This document shows positions 55,236-62,672 of a DNA stretch of 64,000 nucleotides, one piece after another (the stretch's first letter is position 1; the number at the start of each line of letters is the position of its first letter). The DNA lies in the NCBI GenBank assembly GCA_900471605.1, contig UCEY01000021.1:124199-188198 (forward strand), written 5' to 3'. A model generated the notes under the pieces. That model searched no databases. It was not told where the DNA came from and saw only the letters and a program-made list of their open reading frames with translations. Made by a program: the position numbers and the translations under genes. This DNA is from Hyphomicrobiales bacterium. Lineage in GTDB: Bacteria; Pseudomonadota; Alphaproteobacteria; Rhizobiales; Rhizobiaceae.

Positions 55236-55577
55236 ATTATCTCCTCCCAGAGCTGACCAGGGAAACTAACTGGTTGTAATATGACCTATCGGACTTTCCC
55301 GAGGATGGCAAGCTTGTCTCGAGAGCCGGGATCCGCATTCGGCGGCAGACATTGGGGAAGATCGATCTAACAAAAGGCCGTCACACCGAATGGCAATGCT
55401 CATACGCATCAGCAATCGTTCTTTACGTAAAACCTAAAGGTGATAGTCACGAGGCGTGCCTATTCAGGCGCGATCTGGAGGCCAGCTCCTCTTTCCGGAT
55501 CGCATCAAGGCGCTCGACATCCGACGATAATCATACTAGGTCGTATGATGAGTGAGATGCTCTGGGAGGATGCTGGA
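55236..55577. promoter_or_regulatory. divergent regulatory region between Opp-like operon and uxuA
   Basis: These 342 bp carry no gene I can support. They include the 10-bp palindrome TTTACGTAAA (55422-55431) and, near uxuA, an ATCATAC-N6-GTATGAT dyad (55530-55549), annotated separately. The upstream in-frame extension of uxuA has no family similarity. Confidence 0.5.
55530..55549. promoter_or_regulatory. inverted repeat upstream of uxuA, candidate operator
   Basis: ATCATAC (55530-55536) and GTATGAT (55543-55549) are exact reverse complements 6 bp apart, 28 bp before the chosen uxuA start. TATGAT in the right arm could also serve as a -10 box. The TCATAC/GTATGA half-site recurs at the FCD-gntR region (27042-27055). 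Confidence 0.5.
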
Positions 55578-56546
55578 ATGTACGTAGGCACACAAGTTGG
55601 CGCAAGAGATGATGACGACTATCGCGTTTTTTCCCAGTTGGGATTGAAGCACATCTGCGCGGACCCGCCCGGCTCGCCTTCGAGCTGGCGCCTGGAAGAT
55701 CTCGAACGTCATCGCGACAAGATCGAGAGCTTCGGCCTCATCCTCGACATGATTCAGCTTCCGCTTCCGTCCAAGCCCATCGAGAAGGCATCCTATCCGG
55801 ATATCCTGCTCAAGGGGCCTGACCGCGACCGCCAGATCGACGCCGTGTGCCGGTTGATCGAGGAAACGGCGAAGGCCGGCATTCCGGCGGTCAAGTACAA
55901 TCTGAACCTGATCGGCATCCCCCGCACGGAGATGGAACGCGGGCGCGGCGGATCCCTCAACGAGGCCTTCCGGTGGGACAAGACCGATCAGCAGGCGGCA
56001 CCCGGACTGGCGGGCGTGCTGTCCGAGGATGAGAACTGGGAGCGGATCGACTATTTTCTGGAGCGCGTGGTGCCGGTCGCGGAAAGCAACAAGGTACGGC
56101 TTGCCTGCCATCCGCACGATCCTTACACGCCGCCGGGCTACAAGGGCGTTACCCGCGTGCTCGGTACGGTCGAAGGTCTGAAGAAATTCGTGTTGATGCG
56201 GGAGAACCCCTATCACGGCCTCAATTTCTGCCAGGGTTCCATCGGCGAAATGCTGGAGAACCCGAGGGAAGAAATCGACGATATCATCCGTTGGTTCGGG
56301 ACGCGCGATAAAATCTTCAATGTCCATTTCCGCAATATCGCCGGCGGCAAGCTCTCCTTCATGGAAACCTTTCCGGACGAGGGCGATATGGACATGGTCC
56401 GCTCGCTCAAGACTTATAAGGAGGTGGGCTACCGCTATATGATCATGCCGGATCACGTTCCCACGATCAGCGGCCGCGATCCCACCGGCGTAGCCTTTGC
56501 TTTCTGCTACGGTTATATCACCGCGCTTCTGGAGGCGCTCAAGTAG
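55578..56546 (+). CDS. uxuA: mannonate dehydratase (UxuA family)
   Basis: A 322-residue TIM-barrel enzyme that dehydrates D-mannonate to 2-keto-3-deoxygluconate in the glucuronate pathway. Metal-site and family motifs are visible: GIPAVKYNLNLIGIPRTE, VRLACHPHDPY, HGLNFCQGSIGEML, KIFNVHFRNIAGG, SFMETFPDEGDMDM and IMPDHVPTISGRD. It is shorter than the E. coli enzyme (394) but complete in its barrel. I chose ATG 55578 because GGGAGG lies 9 bp upstream and the family N-terminus fits; ATGs at 55545, 55548 and 55557 are alternatives. No uxuB or uxaC is adjacent, so the rest of the pathway lies elsewhere. Confidence 0.88.
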   Translation: MYVGTQVGARDDDDYRVFSQLGLKHICADPPGSPSSWRLEDLERHRDKIESFGLILDMIQLPLPSKPIEKASYPDILLKGPDRDRQIDAVCRLIEETAKAGIPAVKYNLNLIGIPRTEMERGRGGSLNEAFRWDKTDQQAAPGLAGVLSEDENWERIDYFLERVVPVAESNKVRLACHPHDPYTPPGYKGVTRVLGTVEGLKKFVLMRENPYHGLNFCQGSIGEMLENPREEIDDIIRWFGTRDKIFNVHFRNIAGGKLSFMETFPDEGDMDMVRSLKTYKEVGYRYMIMPDHVPTISGRDPTGVAFAFCYGYITALLEALK

Positions 56547-56558
56547 CCGCACTGCCAC

Positions 56559-56588
56559 AAGCAAGGCTGGCTTCAATCTGCCTTGCTT
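56559..56588 (+). terminator. probable terminator after uxuA
   Basis: AAGCAAGGC (56559-56567) and GCCTTGCTT (56580-56588) form a 9-bp stem with a 12-base loop, 12 bp after the uxuA stop. Only a short T-rich run (TTTGTT) follows, so termination may be partial. Confidence 0.5.
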
Positions 56589-56612
56589 TGTTCACAACCG
56601 CACGCCGCGAAC

Positions 56613-56930
56613 TCATCCGGCTAAACGCCCGTTATGGCTCTTATCCGCCTGGCTTGACTGCGGCCGTGCCGCTCTCTTGCCAGGCGCCCGCTCACCTGTT
56701 GTGGCGCTCCCAGCAGCTTTCAAGCCGTCGCTCAGGAATTTGGCCGGTGGCCGGCGACGGATGCCCTCGATCTCCGTGATCGTAAGTTCAAAGTCCTTGT
56801 TGCGTCGACGTCGAGCCGTGAAATCGGCTCCTCGCTGGCTCTTGGCACCTGGGAAGGCATCCGCAAGATGCGCTTCGAGTCCCGATTTACCTGATTGTTC
56901 CGGCATGATCGGCTCGGTCACGACGAGCAT
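56613..56930 (-). CDS. questionable small ORF, 105 residues
   Basis: An open frame in an otherwise gene-free stretch. A GGAGG lies about 11 bp before the ATG at 56930. The product is basic and low in hydrophobics (TARRRRNKDFELTITEIEGI, RRRPPAKFLSDGLKA) and matches no family I recognise. It may be a real small gene, a remnant, or chance. Confidence 0.3.
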   Translation of the reverse strand: MLVVTEPIMPEQSGKSGLEAHLADAFPGAKSQRGADFTARRRRNKDFELTITEIEGIRRRPPAKFLSDGLKAAGSATTGERAPGKRAARPQSSQADKSHNGRLAG

Positions 56931-57006
56931 AAATGCCCGCCCTCCAAAGCACGAAACAGACCGCGGTTAATGCTCAAGGCTTACCCGCAGGAGGGGAAGG
57001 CTAATA

Positions 57007-57035
57007 TTGACAGGCCATGTATACACATTTATTGC
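57007..57035 (+). promoter_or_regulatory. promoter-like element with TGTATACA operator inside its spacer
   Basis: TTGACA (57007-57012) and TATTGC (57030-57035) are 17 bp apart. The spacer contains the palindrome TGTATACA (57018-57025), an arrangement typical of repressor-controlled promoters. What it would transcribe is unclear: the next plus-strand gene starts 400 bp on. Confidence 0.4.
57018..57025. repeat. TGTATACA site, copy 1
   Basis: First copy of the palindrome, followed by CATTTAT. The second copy has the closely related context TGTATACACCGATTTAT. Sites of the TTGTATACAA type are bound by several FCD GntR proteins. Confidence 0.45.
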
Positions 57036-57195
57036 TGATATAAGAGCGCGGAGGACATTGGACAGGCTGGCGATTTCCTTGAGGATGAACGCTATTCTTG
57101 CGTGGGATTGGGGATTTCGCAGCCTGACAGTTTTCAGCTCGGAGCCGCCCGCTTTTCGCGGCTGGCCTTGAGGGAGACTCGCCGGAAACGAGAAT

Positions 57196-57203
57196 TGTAT
57201 ACA
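57196..57203. repeat. TGTATACA site, copy 2
   Basis: Second copy, 178 bp from the first and about 230 bp before the binding-protein start. Preceded by AAT and followed by CCGATTTAT. Confidence 0.45.
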
Positions 57204-57312
57204 CCGATTTATGGGGGCAGGCTGCGGTCGGATTGATACGTCGGGGAGATTTTGCGGGATCTGCCGGGGTAACGAAAACGGGCGGAATGGGATCCGGCAC
57301 TACCACAACCCG

Positions 57313-57342
57313 TTGACTGTTGGTTGTGATGTCCCCGATATA
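57313..57342 (+). promoter_or_regulatory. sigma-70-like promoter of the first orphan binding-protein gene
   Basis: TTGACT (57313-57318), 18-bp spacer, GATATA (57337-57342), about 92 bp before the start codon. The same boxes, spacing and flanks (CCCGTTGACTG before, GTCC-CGATATA after, one base variable) recur at 62553-62582 upstream of the paralogous gene, which strongly supports the assignment. Confidence 0.75.
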
Positions 57343-57434
57343 TCCGCAGGCTGTGACAGGCCGAAGGCCGCAAGGAGGACGCGGTCCGTCACGCGCAAGT
57401 TTTGGGAACAAGTTCGTCTTAGAGGAGGAAGAGA

Positions 57435-58604
57435 ATGATTACGAGAAGAACATTGATGGCTGCGGCCGGCCTTGCCATGGGCGGCCTCGCTGCCGTTCCG
57501 GCATTCGCGCAGGAAACGGTCAAGGTCGGCCTCATCCTGCCGATGACCGGCCCGTTCGCGTCCACCGGCCGGCAGGTCGAGGCGGGCGTCAAAGCCTATA
57601 TGGCGCTCAACGGCGATACCGTCGCCGGCAAGAAGATCGAAGTCGTGCTGCGCGATGACGGCGGCGTCGCCGATCAGACCCGCCGCATCGCCCAGGAGCT
57701 CGTCGTCAATGATGGCGCAAAGATATTGATGGGCTTCGGCCTGACGCCTCTCGCCATGTCGGTGGCGCCAGTTCTCAACCAGGCGAAGATCCCGGCGATC
57801 ATCACCTCGGCGACGACCTCGGCGATCATGCCGCAGTCGCAGTATTACGTCCGCACCTCGATGGGCGGCCCGCAGTCCGCCGTTCCGGTGGCCACCTGGG
57901 CGGTCCAGAACAACCTGAAGAAGGTTGTGACCCTGGTCTCGGATTACGGTCCGGGCATCGATATCGAGCAGGGCTTTACCAACCAGTTCAAGAAGGATGG
58001 CGGCACGATCGTCGAGGCCATCCGCGTTCCGCTTGCGAACCCGGATTTCGCCCCCTTCCTGCAGCGCGTCCGTGACGCCAAGCCGGATGCAGTCTTTGCC
58101 TTCGTGCCGGCCGGCATCGGCGCGCAGTTCATGAAGCAGTATGTCGACCGCGGTCTGGCCGACGCCGGCATCAAGCTGATTGCCACCGGCGACGTCACCG
58201 ACGACGACCTCTTGAACGGCATGGGCCCGGCCGCCAAGGGTGTCATCACCGGCCATTTCTACTCGACCTTGCACGACAGCCCGGAAAACAAGGCCTTCGT
58301 CGCCCAGGTGAAGAAGGCGTCCAACAACATGCGCCCGAACTTCATGTCGGTCGGCGGTTATGATGCCATGACGCTGGCCTACATGGCGCTGAAGAAGACC
58401 AATGGCGATACCGACGGAACCAAGCTGATCGAAGCCATGAAGGGTGCGACATGGACAAGCCCGCGCGGCCCGATCACCATCGATCCCGCCACTCGCGATA
58501 TCATCCAGGACATCTACATGCGCGAAGTCAAGGAAGTGAACGGCGAACTCTATAACGTCGAATTCGCGACCTTCCCGAAAATCAAGGACCCGAACGCCAA
58601 GTAA
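57435..58604 (+). CDS. branched-chain amino acid-type ABC substrate-binding protein (LivK family), copy 1
   Basis: A 389-residue periplasmic binding protein of the Peripla_BP_6 group. The signal is Tat-like or Sec (MITRRTLMAAAGLAMGGLAA, cleavage near AFA before QET), followed by VKVGLILPMTGPFASTGRQV, the family opening. The two-lobe fold continues with GFGLTPLAMSVAPVLNQAKI, VVTLVSDYGPGIDIEQGF, and MSVGGYDAMTLAYMALK. No livHMGF genes are nearby, so it is an orphan here. GAGGAGGAAG precedes the ATG. A close paralogue lies at 62673-63851. Ligands in this family include amino acids, amides, aromatic acids and urea. Confidence 0.92.
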   Translation: MITRRTLMAAAGLAMGGLAAVPAFAQETVKVGLILPMTGPFASTGRQVEAGVKAYMALNGDTVAGKKIEVVLRDDGGVADQTRRIAQELVVNDGAKILMGFGLTPLAMSVAPVLNQAKIPAIITSATTSAIMPQSQYYVRTSMGGPQSAVPVATWAVQNNLKKVVTLVSDYGPGIDIEQGFTNQFKKDGGTIVEAIRVPLANPDFAPFLQRVRDAKPDAVFAFVPAGIGAQFMKQYVDRGLADAGIKLIATGDVTDDDLLNGMGPAAKGVITGHFYSTLHDSPENKAFVAQVKKASNNMRPNFMSVGGYDAMTLAYMALKKTNGDTDGTKLIEAMKGATWTSPRGPITIDPATRDIIQDIYMREVKEVNGELYNVEFATFPKIKDPNAK

Positions 58605-58629
58605 GGCGAGGTGGTCCTGCCGAGACCGG

Positions 58630-58653
58630 AATGGCGGGCTGCGGCCCGCCATT
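58630..58653 (+). terminator. Rho-independent terminator after copy 1
   Basis: AATGGCGGGC (58630-58639) and GCCCGCCATT (58644-58653) form a perfect 10-bp stem with a TGCG loop, followed by TTCGTTT, 25 bp after the stop codon. Confidence 0.88.
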
Positions 58654-58689
58654 TTCGTTTGGTGGGATCATTTTCGGCCTGGCCGATCA

Positions 58690-59343
58690 TCAGCCGGCCG
58701 ATGCGGCTTTGAAGACCGCCAGCTGAGCGTCGAAGGCACGCTTGTAGGCGGGCCGCGCTTCGCCGCGGGCGACATAGGCAGAAAGGTTCGGGTATTCGTC
58801 CAGGATGCCCGATGATGCCTTCAATCGGAGCAGCACCGTCACCATCAGGAGGTCGCCGGCGCTGAACGCACCATCCAGCCAGTCGGCGTCCCCGAGGTGG
58901 CGGGAAAGGTCGGCCAGCCGTCTGCGGATGCTGACTTCGAGGGCTGAGAGGCGTTTTTCGTACCACGGCTCGTCGCGCTCGAGGATCCTGACGAGAGTGC
59001 GGTCGAAGATCGGCGGCTCGACGGTGTTGAGCGCGGCAAACATCCATGCGATCGCCCGCGCCCGGGCATTCGGGTCGTCCGGCAGCAGGCCGGCACGGCG
59101 CTCCGCGATATGGAACACGATTGCGCCCGACTCGAACAACACGAGATCGCCTTCCTCATAGGTCGGGATCTGCCCGAAAGGCTGAAGCGCGAGATGGGCG
59201 GGTTCCTTCATCGCCTGGAACGACAGAAGACGTACGTCGTAAGGCTCTCCCACTTCTTCGAGCGCCCAGCGCACGCGCATGTCCCGGGCCAGACCCTTGC
59301 CGCCGTCTGGCGACCGTTCAAAGGCGGTAATCGTAATGGTCAT
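58690..59343 (-). CDS. glutathione S-transferase family protein
   Basis: A 217-residue cytoplasmic protein with an N-terminal thioredoxin-like domain (LARDMRVRWALEEVGEPYDV, the cis-proline loop FGQIPTYEEGDLVLFESGAI) and an all-helical C-terminal domain from about residue 90 (GDADWLDGAFSAGDLLMVTV is the conserved GST N-cap region). These enzymes conjugate or reduce substrates with glutathione. The substrate is not predictable. It is convergent with the binding-protein gene, sharing the terminator region, and divergent from the Gre-factor gene. Confidence 0.88.
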   Translation of the reverse strand: MTITITAFERSPDGGKGLARDMRVRWALEEVGEPYDVRLLSFQAMKEPAHLALQPFGQIPTYEEGDLVLFESGAIVFHIAERRAGLLPDDPNARARAIAWMFAALNTVEPPIFDRTLVRILERDEPWYEKRLSALEVSIRRRLADLSRHLGDADWLDGAFSAGDLLMVTVLLRLKASSGILDEYPNLSAYVARGEARPAYKRAFDAQLAVFKAASAG

Positions 59344-59537
59344 TGGTGTTCTCCGAAGATTGCCTGCCTTGAAGACGATCGGCCAAGCGCGCTACAGACA
59401 TGATACTCAAGATAATCCTCGAATGCGGCTCGGCAGAACATGGATCGAGTTTGGCGTTCGTCCATTGTCATCGTATGCATGGTTCCGACATGCAGGCGAG
59501 GGTGCTGCCTCGGCTGCGAGAAAGACGGAGTTTGAGA

Positions 59538-60020
59538 TTGAGCGTTGCCTTCACCAAGGAAGAGAGTTCCGAAACCGCTTCGGAAACCTTGCTGCCCGAC
59601 CGTCCGGTTTCTCCTCACCCGAACCTGGTGACGGAAGCGGGGTTGAAGGCTCTCGAATTGCAGCTCCGGCAGGCGCGCGAGGCCTACGAGACCGCCGGCG
59701 CGATCGAGGACGTCAACGAAAGACGGCGCCAGCAGGCAGGCCCCTTGCGGGATGCGCGCTATTTCGCGGCTCGGCTCCACACGGCCCAGCTCGTCGCGGG
59801 GCCGACTTCGTCGGACATCGTCTCCTTCGGCGCCACGGTCACCTTCAGCCGCGATGATGGGCGGATTCAGACCTATCGGATCGTCGGAGAGGACGAGGCG
59901 GATCCCAAGGCGGGATCGATTTCCTTCGTTTCGCCGGTCGCAAGGCTGTTGATGGGCAAGGCCGTCGGCGACGTGGTCAGCGCGGGCGAGCAGGAATTGA
60001 AGATTCTTGCCATCTCCTGA
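59538..60020 (+). CDS. GreA/GreB-family transcription elongation factor
   Basis: A 160-residue protein, the normal Gre size. The start SVAFTKEESSETASETLLPD, then RPVSPHPNLVTEAGL, is typical of alphaproteobacterial GreA/GreB-like proteins. Next comes the N-terminal coiled coil (residues about 35-75, with AREAYETAGAIEDVNERRRQ) and a C-terminal FKBP-like domain (DIVSFGATVTFSRDDGR, VSPVARLLMGKAVGDVV). Gre factors enter the RNA polymerase secondary channel and trigger cleavage of backtracked RNA. The coiled-coil tip acids that do this are not obvious here, so it might be a Gre-related regulator. TTG at 59538 is chosen: GGAG lies 7 bp upstream and the family N-terminus starts there. Confidence 0.82.
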   Translation: MSVAFTKEESSETASETLLPDRPVSPHPNLVTEAGLKALELQLRQAREAYETAGAIEDVNERRRQQAGPLRDARYFAARLHTAQLVAGPTSSDIVSFGATVTFSRDDGRIQTYRIVGEDEADPKAGSISFVSPVARLLMGKAVGDVVSAGEQELKILAIS

Positions 60021-60143
60021 AAGGAGTATACCGCAGCCGGATGGACCTCAAATGAACGGATAACGGGTTGAGCTGGCGTCCGGCAATGGCTATCAGGTGC
60101 TGACCGCGAACGGACTTCAACAAACCACAAGGCGCATACCGGC

Positions 60144-61076
60144 ATGATCCCAGACTTCCTCGTCACCCATTCCGGTGGCTTCCATGCCGACGAATCGCTG
60201 TCGAGCGTCATCCTGACCCGGCTTTTCCCAAAGGCTCGCCTGGTTCGCAGCCGGGCGCCCGAATGGATCACGCCGGGTGCCGACCGCATCATCTACGACG
60301 TCGGCGGCGCCTATGATGCTGCTGCGCAGATCTTCGATCACCACCAGCGTGGCGCGCCGCTGCGCGAGGATGGCCAGCCCTTCAGCTCGTTCGGGCTGGT
60401 GTGGAAGCATTATGGCCGCGATTATCTGGCGGCGCTTGGCCTTCCGCCGGGACATATCGAAGCATTGCACGCCTCTTTCGATTCGAGCTTCGTGTTGCCG
60501 GTCGATCTGATGGACAATGGCGCGCTCAGCCCCTCGATCGCGGGGCCGCTCGCCGGCCTCACCTTGCCGGCCCTGCTCGAAACCCTCAAACCCGTGTTCG
60601 ACGAGACCGATCCGGATGCGGAAAACCGCGGCTTCCACGCAGCGCTGGCAATTGCCCGAAGCTTCGTCGAGGCCCGGATCGGCCAGAGCGCCGCAAAATT
60701 GCGGGCCGAAGGTCTGGTGCACCAGGCGATCGTCGATACGGGCGAGGGGCGTGTTCTGGAGCTTCCGATGGGCATGCCGTTCCGTCCCGCCATCGTCAAG
60801 GCGGGTGCCGATCATCTTCTGTTCGTCGTTCACCCACGTGAAAAGGATTGGTGCCTCACCACGATCCGCCGCGCGGATGAAGGTTTCGAGGTGCGCGCCG
60901 ATCTGCCTGCGGCCTGGGCCGGCCTGACGGATCGTGATCTTGAGGCCGTTTGCGGTGTGGAAGGCGCAAGCTTCTGCCACAATGGCCGTTTTGTTGCCGC
61001 GGCGAGGACTCGCCAGGCCGCTCTGGCCATGGCCGACCTGGCGGTGAAGGAAGCTGTGTCCAACGGGACCAGGTAA
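60144..61076 (+). CDS. MYG1-family metal-dependent hydrolase (UPF0160)
   Basis: A 310-residue protein of the MYG1 family, related to DHH phosphoesterases. The metal-binding blocks are FLVTHSGGFHADESLSSVIL (residues 5-24), IIYDVGGAYDAAAQIFDHHQ (50-69), and VDLMDNGA. Eukaryotic MYG1 is a 3'-5' RNA exonuclease; the bacterial members are mostly uncharacterised, so a nuclease role is only inferred. It lies 123 bp after the Gre-factor gene on the same strand and may be co-transcribed. Confidence 0.85.
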   Translation: MIPDFLVTHSGGFHADESLSSVILTRLFPKARLVRSRAPEWITPGADRIIYDVGGAYDAAAQIFDHHQRGAPLREDGQPFSSFGLVWKHYGRDYLAALGLPPGHIEALHASFDSSFVLPVDLMDNGALSPSIAGPLAGLTLPALLETLKPVFDETDPDAENRGFHAALAIARSFVEARIGQSAAKLRAEGLVHQAIVDTGEGRVLELPMGMPFRPAIVKAGADHLLFVVHPREKDWCLTTIRRADEGFEVRADLPAAWAGLTDRDLEAVCGVEGASFCHNGRFVAAARTRQAALAMADLAVKEAVSNGTR

Positions 61077-61154
61077 CCGCAGCGCCCGAGGAGGCGCCGC
61101 CGGCGGGCGTGCTTGCGCTTCCGGCGTCAAGCAGATGTGCTAGAAGAGCGCATC

Positions 61155-62378
61155 ATGAGTTCCTTGCAGCCCGCCTCGGCATCCACGATCCTGCATCACA
61201 GCCTCCGGCACCTGAGGGCGTTCCTTGCGGTCGTCGATACCGGCTCGGTGACCAGGGCGGCGGAACTCTGCTTCGTCTCCCAGCCAGCCGTTACCCAGGC
61301 GCTGTCGAAGATCGAAAAGACCGCCGGCCTGCCCTTGTTTTCCCGCACGCCGCAGCGGATTTTTGCCAATGGCGCCGGCGAGATCCTGGCGTTGCGCATC
61401 AAGCGCGCTTTCGGTTATCTCGATCCCGCGTTGTCGGAACTGTCGCCGAGATTGCGGGTGACGGCGACGACCGCGCAGCTGAAATCGCTGATCGCGGTCC
61501 GGGAAACCGAAAATTTTACGCTCGCGGCGAGCCGTCTCGGCTTGAGTCAGCCGGCGGTCTATCGCGCCGTCAGCCAGTTGGAAGAGGAGGCGGCCCGGCC
61601 TCTGTTCGAACGTACTTCCTACGGAATCATCGCGACGCGTGCGGCTCATGCGCTGGCCCAGGCGGCAAGGCTCGCCTTCATCGAGCTCGAACAGGCGGAT
61701 GCGGACCTTGCCGAGCTGACGGCGGCCGAGATCGGCCAGATCGTCATCGGCGCGACACCGCTTGCCAAGTCCTTTGTCCTGCCCAAGGCCATCGCCGATT
61801 TTCGCAGGATCCGCCCGAACCTGCCCATCCAGATCCAGGAAGGGCCCTATCCGGATTTGCTGGGTGCGCTTCGCCGCGGCGAAGTGGATTTCATGCTCGG
61901 CGCTCTGCGGGTGCCGGCCCCGATCGGCGACGTGGAGCAGAAGGTGCTGTTCCACGACACGGTGGTCATGGTTTCCGGGCAGGCGCATCCGCTGGCCGGC
62001 AAGGCGGAGGTGACGGTCGAGGATCTCGCCGCCTTCCCCTGGGTCGTCAATCAGAGCGGCACGCCGATGCGCCGGTATTTCGACAGCGTCTTTGCCGGTT
62101 CGCCGGGCGGCCCGCCGAAAAGCATCGTCGAAAGCGGCTCGCTGATCCTGATGCGCGAGCTGCTGGATTCCAGCGATCATCTCGGATGCACCTCCCGCCT
62201 CCAGGCCGAAGCGGAGATCGCCCGCGGGCTGATGCGGGCGCTGCCTTTCGATCTCAGCCATACGTCGCGGCCGATCGGCGTGACGACGCGAAAGGACTGG
62301 TTGCCGACGGCAGCCCAGCAGGCATTCCTCGAACTTCTGCCCACCTGGTCCGAGCGACCGGCGGGTCGGCCGCTATAA
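61155..62378 (+). CDS. LysR-family regulator with duplicated HTH domain
   Basis: A 407-residue protein, about 100 longer than a usual LysR. Two LysR winged helices stand in tandem: residues 17-76 (HLRAFLAVVDTGSVTRAAEL, VSQPAVTQALSKIEKTAGLP) and 107-166 (QLKSLIAVRETENFTLAASR, LSQPAVYRAVSQLEEEAARP). A LysR substrate domain follows from about 188 (IGQIVIGATPLAKSFVLPKA, LLGALRRGEVDFMLGALRVP). ATG 61155 is preferred over a TTG at 61113. It is encoded just upstream of the second orphan binding protein on the same strand and is a candidate regulator of both copies. Confidence 0.87.
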   Translation: MSSLQPASASTILHHSLRHLRAFLAVVDTGSVTRAAELCFVSQPAVTQALSKIEKTAGLPLFSRTPQRIFANGAGEILALRIKRAFGYLDPALSELSPRLRVTATTAQLKSLIAVRETENFTLAASRLGLSQPAVYRAVSQLEEEAARPLFERTSYGIIATRAAHALAQAARLAFIELEQADADLAELTAAEIGQIVIGATPLAKSFVLPKAIADFRRIRPNLPIQIQEGPYPDLLGALRRGEVDFMLGALRVPAPIGDVEQKVLFHDTVVMVSGQAHPLAGKAEVTVEDLAAFPWVVNQSGTPMRRYFDSVFAGSPGGPPKSIVESGSLILMRELLDSSDHLGCTSRLQAEAEIARGLMRALPFDLSHTSRPIGVTTRKDWLPTAAQQAFLELLPTWSERPAGRPL

Positions 62379-62552
62379 CCAGAACTTATAAGCCCGGCAG
62401 ACGAACTGATTAAGCCGGGAGACGCGGCCGGGTTAATGTGCAAATGCGCGATGCTGGTGGAGAGATTGGAGCGTCGCGCGGACATCGCCATGCCCGCCCG
62501 TGGAGGTTAACGAAAAGTTGAAAATAGTGGGACGCCAAAGCATCCCGGCCCG

Positions 62553-62582
62553 TTGACTGACATATCCGGGGTCCACGATATA
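62553..62582 (+). promoter_or_regulatory. sigma-70-like promoter of the second orphan binding-protein gene
   Basis: TTGACT (62553-62558), 18-bp spacer, GATATA (62577-62582), 90 bp before the start codon. Boxes, spacing and flanking bases match the promoter at 57313-57342, whereas the spacer interiors differ. Confidence 0.75.
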
Positions 62583-62672
62583 GGCTACCGGTTATACTGG
62601 CTTGGGCTGACGTCCGGACCCGGTCCGGCAAGACCTTTAAAAAGAAGATTCCGCTCAGAGGAGGAGGGAAAC

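Larger units (their letters stand above)
56547..57434. other. 888-bp region with no confident gene
   Basis: The longest gap in the window. It holds a terminator-like stem (56559-56588), a doubtful ORF (56613-56930), two TGTATACA sites 178 bp apart, a promoter-like pair around the first of them, and the promoter of the downstream binding-protein gene (57313-57342). The frame 57001-57411 on the minus strand is Pro-rich and not convincing. Confidence 0.6.

Noticed and set aside
53637..55256. 539-residue plus-strand frame
   Set aside because: Antisense to the family-5 binding protein, which has a signal peptide and a strong SD.
57001..57411. 136-residue minus-strand frame
   Set aside because: Pro-, Ser- and Cys-scattered composition, no SD, and it covers the promoter of the downstream gene.
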